In this document: positions 5,975 to 8,980 of the stretch, piece after piece | Numbering within the stretch: the stretch's first letter is position 1 | Layout: every line of letters begins with the position of its first letter | Origin: Bacillota bacterium | Lineage (GTDB): Bacteria > Bacillota > Clostridia > Oscillospirales > Acutalibacteraceae | DNA: 8,980 bases | Reading direction: 5' to 3' | Assembly (NCBI GenBank): GCA_030705695.1 | Contig: JAUZPX010000078.1 | Location: forward strand, 1-8,980 | The notes under the pieces: model-generated | What the model saw: only the letters and a program-made list of their open reading frames with translations | What the model was told of the DNA's origin: nothing | Databases searched by the model: none | Program-made: the position numbers and the translations under genes

Positions 5975-6424
5975 ATGCAGGAATCCGAAATGGTGAATAA
6001 AGGTATAGAATATTTTCGCAATCAACAATTTATTCAAGTACAACGAGAAGTTCCTTTTTTATCTAGATGCATTGATGTTGTATTATTAAATAAAGAAAAC
6101 TATTTAATTTCGATAGAGTTTAAAGTAAGCAAATGGCGTCATGCGATTGAACAGGCAAAAAACCATAAGCTAGGTGCAGATGAAGCCTATATTTGCATTC
6201 CGGAAAGAAAATTGACCGTGGAATTAGAAAAAGCAATTCAAGAAGCTGGAGTTGGCTTATTTTTTTTCAATCAAAACGCCGAAAGAGTAATCTATAAGGT
6301 TATTGAAGCGCCAACTAAATATGAAAACATACCAGTATTTAAAGATATGCTTATTAGTAACATACAAAAAATAAATTCATTGTTTTCCCCCCCTAATCCC
6401 TCGGGACAAACGACAGGTCGTTAA
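5975..6424 (+). CDS. PD-(D/E)XK nuclease-like protein, 3' end built from flanking DNA
   Basis: A 149-aa protein with a compact PD-(D/E)XK-type core: helix E12, R24-E25 (VQREV), then D34 in a strand (RCIDVVLL), E48-F-K50 in the next strand (ISIEFKVSKW), followed by Q60 in a helix (HAIEQAKNHKLGADEAY). This D-x13-E-x-K order is that of restriction-endonuclease-like folds, which cut DNA or RNA; a non-cutting role is possible. The ATG at 5975 is preferred to an in-frame TTG at 5960 because GAGG (5962-5965) sits 9 nt before it. The last residues, SPPNPSGQTTGR, are encoded by GC-rich DNA that on the other strand is the end of the M23 peptidase gene, with 32 nt of tail-to-tail overlap. The natural C-terminus may have been lost or replaced at the junction. 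The nuclease core is unaffected. Confidence 0.65.
   Translation: MQESEMVNKGIEYFRNQQFIQVQREVPFLSRCIDVVLLNKENYLISIEFKVSKWRHAIEQAKNHKLGADEAYICIPERKLTVELEKAIQEAGVGLFFFNQNAERVIYKVIEAPTKYENIPVFKDMLISNIQKINSLFSPPNPSGQTTGR
6384..6394. other. Right boundary of the AT-rich island, with a seven-C run
   Basis: Base composition switches from AT-rich to GC-rich across TTT followed by C7 (6387-6393). The run touches the M23 stop codon (6393-6395 on the complement) and is inside the nuclease-like frame. No target-site duplication matching the left edge (about 2500) was found by eye. The exact junction cannot be set to the base. Confidence 0.5.
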
Positions 6425-7538
6425 AATCATAAACCCGATTGTAATTCTTGGTCTCGGGGTCCTTGACGACCGCCGAGCGGTAGGTGCCGAGTAGGTTGAC
6501 AATCTCATACACGTCAATCCAAATCTCGCTCATACAGTCCTTCTGCGACTCGTCGAAAATCAGCTGCATCCCGAAATGCAGGTGCGTCTTGTTCATGCCG
6601 TTGACGTTCTCCTTGATGCTGTACCCGGTGCGGCCCATATAGCCGATCACATCGCCCGCCTCGACCTTCGAGCCGACCGCGAGCCCGGTTTTATACGGAA
6701 AGTCCTTGCGCATGTGCGCATAGTAATAATACCGATGGGAATCAAACGACCGGATGCCGATGCGCCAGCCGCCGTATTGATTCCAGCCCATCTCCTCGAT
6801 GACGCCGCTCTCGACGGCGATAATCGGCGTGCCGATCGATCCGATTAAATCGTTGCCGAGGTGCCTGCGCGAAAATCCGTAGCCCCTGCCGGTGCCGAAA
6901 TCGTCATAATGCCCGTAATAATACCCCTTCGCGATCGGTGAAAACACCTTGACTCCGTATCGCTGTTCCCAGTGTTTGCCCTGCCCGTCCGCATTCGGCA
7001 CCTCAATCTCGTAATTCCCCACAAAACCCCCGAGCACTGCGGTGAATGCCTCGAGATAATAATCGTAATATTTCATCTTTTCGGTCAGCTCTTCCATGGT
7101 CTTACCCGCGCTCAATTTTGCGGCCAGATCGTCGAGCTGTTTGTTTTGATATCCGCCGAAATTGTTGCCGTTCTTCGCTGCCAGATAGGCGAGCAGCTCG
7201 ATAAAATGGAGCTGAATCGGTTTGTCTTGTGATGCGATGTCCAGCGCGATGGCCTTTTTCATCGCCGCCGCGGGCACCCGAAAATCCACCCACTTGATGA
7301 GTTTCTTCTCTGTCGAACTCTGTCCCACAGTTAAATAATTTTCCGGCGAATCCGGTTCGAGCAAATTCTGTTCTCGCAAAAACGACTCATTCGAATTGTA
7401 TGCGTGCGATTCGTATTGGCACGCATCGTAATCGCTCGAATCGCGTTCGATATTTACGGGCACCGTGAACGAAAACAGCGTAGACGCAATCAACGTGTAG
7501 GCTAACGTATATTTTAAAAACGGCTCGTGCATATGCAT
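6393..7538 (-). CDS. M23-family metallopeptidase (LytM domain), membrane-anchored
   Basis: A 381-aa cell-wall endopeptidase of the LytM type. An N-terminal hydrophobic stretch (about residues 8-30, LKYTLAYTLIASTLFSFTVP) is a signal anchor or signal peptide, so the enzyme acts outside the membrane. A helical region of unknown role spans about residues 80-175. The catalytic domain has H226-x3-D230 (RRHLGND), H275 (YYYAHM) and H319-L-H321 (THLHFG), the zinc ligands and catalytic histidines of M23 peptidases, which cut peptide cross-links in peptidoglycan. All ligands are present, so it should be active. The overall sequence looks like a conserved Clostridia M23 family of unclear role, possibly cell division or sporulation. 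The ATG at 7538 has GGGAG (complement of 7547-7551) 8 nt upstream. Its stop lies at the island edge and no terminator hairpin follows, so its transcript may run antisense into the nuclease-like gene. Confidence 0.92.
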   Translation of the reverse strand: MHMHEPFLKYTLAYTLIASTLFSFTVPVNIERDSSDYDACQYESHAYNSNESFLREQNLLEPDSPENYLTVGQSSTEKKLIKWVDFRVPAAAMKKAIALDIASQDKPIQLHFIELLAYLAAKNGNNFGGYQNKQLDDLAAKLSAGKTMEELTEKMKYYDYYLEAFTAVLGGFVGNYEIEVPNADGQGKHWEQRYGVKVFSPIAKGYYYGHYDDFGTGRGYGFSRRHLGNDLIGSIGTPIIAVESGVIEEMGWNQYGGWRIGIRSFDSHRYYYYAHMRKDFPYKTGLAVGSKVEAGDVIGYMGRTGYSIKENVNGMNKTHLHFGMQLIFDESQKDCMSEIWIDVYEIVNLLGTYRSAVVKDPETKNYNRVYDFNDLSFVPRD

Positions 7539-7616
7539 TTATAGTACTCCCATATAAAACGCCCGCTGAATTTAATAAAGTGAAAAAGCAAAGCAGCGGT
7601 GTCAAAGTGATACAAT

Positions 7617-7644
7617 ATAGTATTTCGGTTCCGTTTTCGGTCAA
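7617..7644 (-). promoter_or_regulatory. Candidate promoter for the M23 peptidase gene
   Basis: On the minus strand: TTGACC (complement of 7639-7644), 16 nt, then TACTAT (complement of 7617-7622). An overlapping TATATT lies 19 nt from the -35. The leader to the ATG would be about 75 nt and includes a CCGCTG/CAGCGG inverted pair (7563-7568 and 7594-7599). The support is by pattern only. Confidence 0.35.
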
Positions 7645-7690
7645 CCGTCGAAATTTTTAACAAAATCCGTGACAAAAAGTCCCGAAAAAT

Positions 7691-7719
7691 TTGACATCTG
7701 ATTAACTGGGTGTTATACT
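7691..7719 (+). promoter_or_regulatory. Strong sigma-A promoter of the ABC exporter operon
   Basis: A perfect TTGACA (7691-7696), a 17-nt spacer and TATACT (7714-7719), with an extended -10 TG at 7711-7712. Transcription should start near 7726, inside the palindrome described separately. This is the best promoter in the window. Confidence 0.85.
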
Positions 7720-7720
7720 C

Positions 7721-7757
7721 GTTTTATAAAACTCTTAATACCTTTTTGGTTTTATAA
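7721..7757 (+). promoter_or_regulatory. Operator-like palindrome and second half-site at the ABC operon start
   Basis: GTTTTATAAAAC (7721-7732) is a perfect 12-bp palindrome beginning 2 nt after the -10 box. GTTTTATAA recurs at 7749-7757, giving a direct repeat 28 bp apart and, equally, an inverted repeat with TTATAAAAC (7724-7732). The position over the transcription start fits a repressor site. GntR/YtrA-type regulators often control such exporters, but no regulator gene is in the window. Confidence 0.5.
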
Positions 7758-7778
7758 TTCTTATTAGGCGGCGAGAAC

Positions 7779-8495
7779 ATGCGCGTCAATATCAGCGGTA
7801 TCTCCAAAACGTTCGGTAAACAGCAGGTCTTAAAAGGAATCGATCTTGAAATTCAAGACGACGAGATTTTCGGTCTGATCGGGCCGTCGGGTGCGGGTAA
7901 AACAACTTTAATCCGCCTGATTTTAGGTGCGATCGAACCCGACGCCGGCCACATCTCGGTCGGAGATATTAAAATCCCGAGTTTTGCCGCGCTCGCCCGC
8001 ATCGGCTATATGCCCCAGAGCGAATCCCTTTACGGCGATCTCTCGGGCCTCGACAACCTCCTGTTTTTCGGCAGCATGTACGGCATGAAAAATTCGACGT
8101 TGAAAGAGCGCGCCGCAGGCGTTTTGAAACTCGTTGAGCTCGACAATGACGGCAAAAAACTGGTGAATAACTATTCGGGCGGTATGAAAAAGCGACTCTC
8201 GCTCGCCGCAGCACTGTTAGCCGAACCCGGTCTGCTGATTCTCGACGAGCCGACCGTCGGCATCGACCCGCTGCTCCGTAAAAAAATCTGGGCGCAGTTT
8301 CGCGCGCTCAAAGCGCAGGGCAAGACCATCATCATCACCACCCATGTGATGGACGAGGCCGCGATGTGCGACCGCTGCGCACTGATTTATAACGGCAGCG
8401 TGATCGCCTGCGACCAATTCGACGTCCTGCTTTCACGCACCGCAAATCACTCCATCGAGGAGATTTTTATCGAAAACGGGGTGGAAAACGCATGA
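7779..8495 (+). CDS. ABC transporter ATP-binding protein (ABC-2 exporter type)
   Basis: A 238-aa ATPase with every ABC motif in order: Walker A GPSGAGKT (35-42), Q-loop Q80 (YMPQSE), signature YSGGM (132-136), Walker B LLILDE (152-157) and H-loop H189 (TTHVMDEA). It powers export through the adjoining permease at the cytoplasmic face. The short single-domain form and the downstream ABC-2 permease fit drug, lantibiotic, lipid or other small-molecule efflux; the substrate is unknown. The ATG at 7779 follows TTAGGCGGCGAG, a modest Shine-Dalgarno site. The stop overlaps the permease start as ATGA, so the two are translated together. The strong promoter and palindrome upstream suggest repression that is relieved by a signal. 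Complete, GC-rich and native-looking. Confidence 0.95.
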   Translation: MRVNISGISKTFGKQQVLKGIDLEIQDDEIFGLIGPSGAGKTTLIRLILGAIEPDAGHISVGDIKIPSFAALARIGYMPQSESLYGDLSGLDNLLFFGSMYGMKNSTLKERAAGVLKLVELDNDGKKLVNNYSGGMKKRLSLAAALLAEPGLLILDEPTVGIDPLLRKKIWAQFRALKAQGKTIIITTHVMDEAAMCDRCALIYNGSVIACDQFDVLLSRTANHSIEEIFIENGVENA

Positions 8496-8980
8496 AAACG
8501 CTGAATATCGCCAGGCGTATCATCCGCCAGATTTTCAACGACAAGCGCTCGCTCGCGCTCTTTTTAATCGCCCCGGGCGCCATTTTCACCGTGGTTTTAT
8601 TTTTGGTCGGGGATTCGGGCTATCAGCCGTCCGTTGCCGCCGCAAATGTGCAGCCCGTGATCGTCGAAAAAATCGAAGCACAGGGCGTCACCGTGAAAAC
8701 CGTCACGCTCGACGAGGGCAAACAACTGGTCGAAGACGAACAAACCGACGCCTTGATCTATTCCGAAAACGGCGGCCTCACGCTGCTGTTCCGCTCCTAC
8801 GACGCGACCAAAACCGGACTGGTTCAAAAATCCGTCGCCGACGCCCTGCGATCGCTCTCCCCGGGCGCTTCGATGCAGACCGAATACCTTTACGGCGAGA
8901 CCGGGTCAAGCACCTTTGACAGCATCGGCTATGCGATGCTCGGCGTCATTGCCTTTTTCGTCACCTTCATCATCGCCGGA
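8492..8980 (+). CDS. ABC-2 type transporter permease, N-terminal part (cut by window end)
   Basis: The reading frame from the ATG at 8492 is open to the last base: 163 codons, no stop. It starts MKTLNIARRIIRQIFNDKRS, with a first membrane helix ALFLIAPGAIFTVVLFLV. A large extracytoplasmic domain of about 110 residues follows, and a second helix begins at GYAMLGVIAFFVTFIIAG. This is the ABC2_membrane_3 (YhaP/NodJ-like) layout of exporters. The start overlaps the ATPase stop (ATGA), which indicates one operon and an obligate partner. The remaining four or so helices, and perhaps a second permease, lie outside the window. Confidence 0.88.
   Translation, partial: MKTLNIARRIIRQIFNDKRSLALFLIAPGAIFTVVLFLVGDSGYQPSVAAANVQPVIVEKIEAQGVTVKTVTLDEGKQLVEDEQTDALIYSENGGLTLLFRSYDATKTGLVQKSVADALRSLSPGASMQTEYLYGETGSSTFDSIGYAMLGVIAFFVTFIIAG

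Noticed and set aside
6387..6393. C7 run as a phase-variation or frameshift site
   Set aside because: It sits after the nuclease core and at the M23 stop; a slip would change only a short tail, so there is no clear effect.
6576..7232. Plus-strand open frames over the M23 gene
   Set aside because: They lie within a gene with intact catalytic motifs on the other strand and have no recognisable features.
7969..8417. Minus-strand frames over the ABC ATPase
   Set aside because: The plus-strand ATPase has every ABC motif; the others are chance frames of GC-rich DNA.
1..8980. CRISPR array, tRNA, rRNA, transposase, integrase or riboswitch
   Set aside because: No spaced direct repeats, cloverleaf, transposase/integrase motif or conserved leader structure was seen on either strand.

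Overview
The window looks like a chromosomal segment of a Gram-positive, Clostridia-type member of the Bacillota, probably a gut or anaerobic-digester lineage. The signs are strong purine-rich Shine-Dalgarno sites, TTGACA/TATAAT-like promoters with extended -10 elements, a DUF3795 protein, and an M23 peptidase of a type I know from Clostridia. The species cannot be fixed from the sequence.

Layout. Positions 1-2500 and 6390-8980 are moderately to highly GC-rich housekeeping or accessory DNA. They hold a Cys-rich DUF3795 protein (38-376), a Nudix hydrolase (512-964), a long hairpin serving as a convergent terminator (962-1044), an amidohydrolase on the minus strand (1054-1956), a tiny secreted or membrane protein (2116-2325) and a GC-rich intergenic repeat-like block (about 2326-2500). 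On the right are an M23 peptidase on the minus strand (6393-7538) and a divergent ABC exporter operon (ATPase 7779-8495, permease 8492 onward, cut by the window end). That operon sits behind a near-consensus promoter and an operator-like palindrome.

Positions about 2500 to 6386 are sharply AT-rich (a hand count of 4681-4740 gives 11 G+C in 60; 8221-8280 gives 40 in 60) and carry four tightly packed co-directional genes. They are: a 477-aa protein with a CxCxxC motif reminiscent of tRNA-guanine transglycosylase (TGT)-like TIM barrels; a 445-aa SIR2-family protein with NAD-binding motifs and a four-Cys zinc module; a 198-aa YwgA-like protein; and a small PD-(D/E)XK nuclease-like protein. The first three genes overlap by 7-8 nt and the last starts 4 nt after a stop, so they are almost certainly one transcript with coupled translation. 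Foreign base composition, a SIR2 (probable NADase) gene and a nuclease-fold gene together make a strong candidate for a horizontally acquired anti-phage defence cassette. I do not recognise this gene combination as a named system. The working inference is that the TGT-like protein recognises or handles a modified base or nucleotide, SIR2 is the NAD-depleting effector, the YwgA-like protein is a regulator or adaptor, and the nuclease-like protein senses or cuts nucleic acid.

The island's right edge coincides with the stop codon of the M23 gene. The last residues of the nuclease-like protein are encoded by antisense of that host gene, which suggests an insertion or deletion junction.
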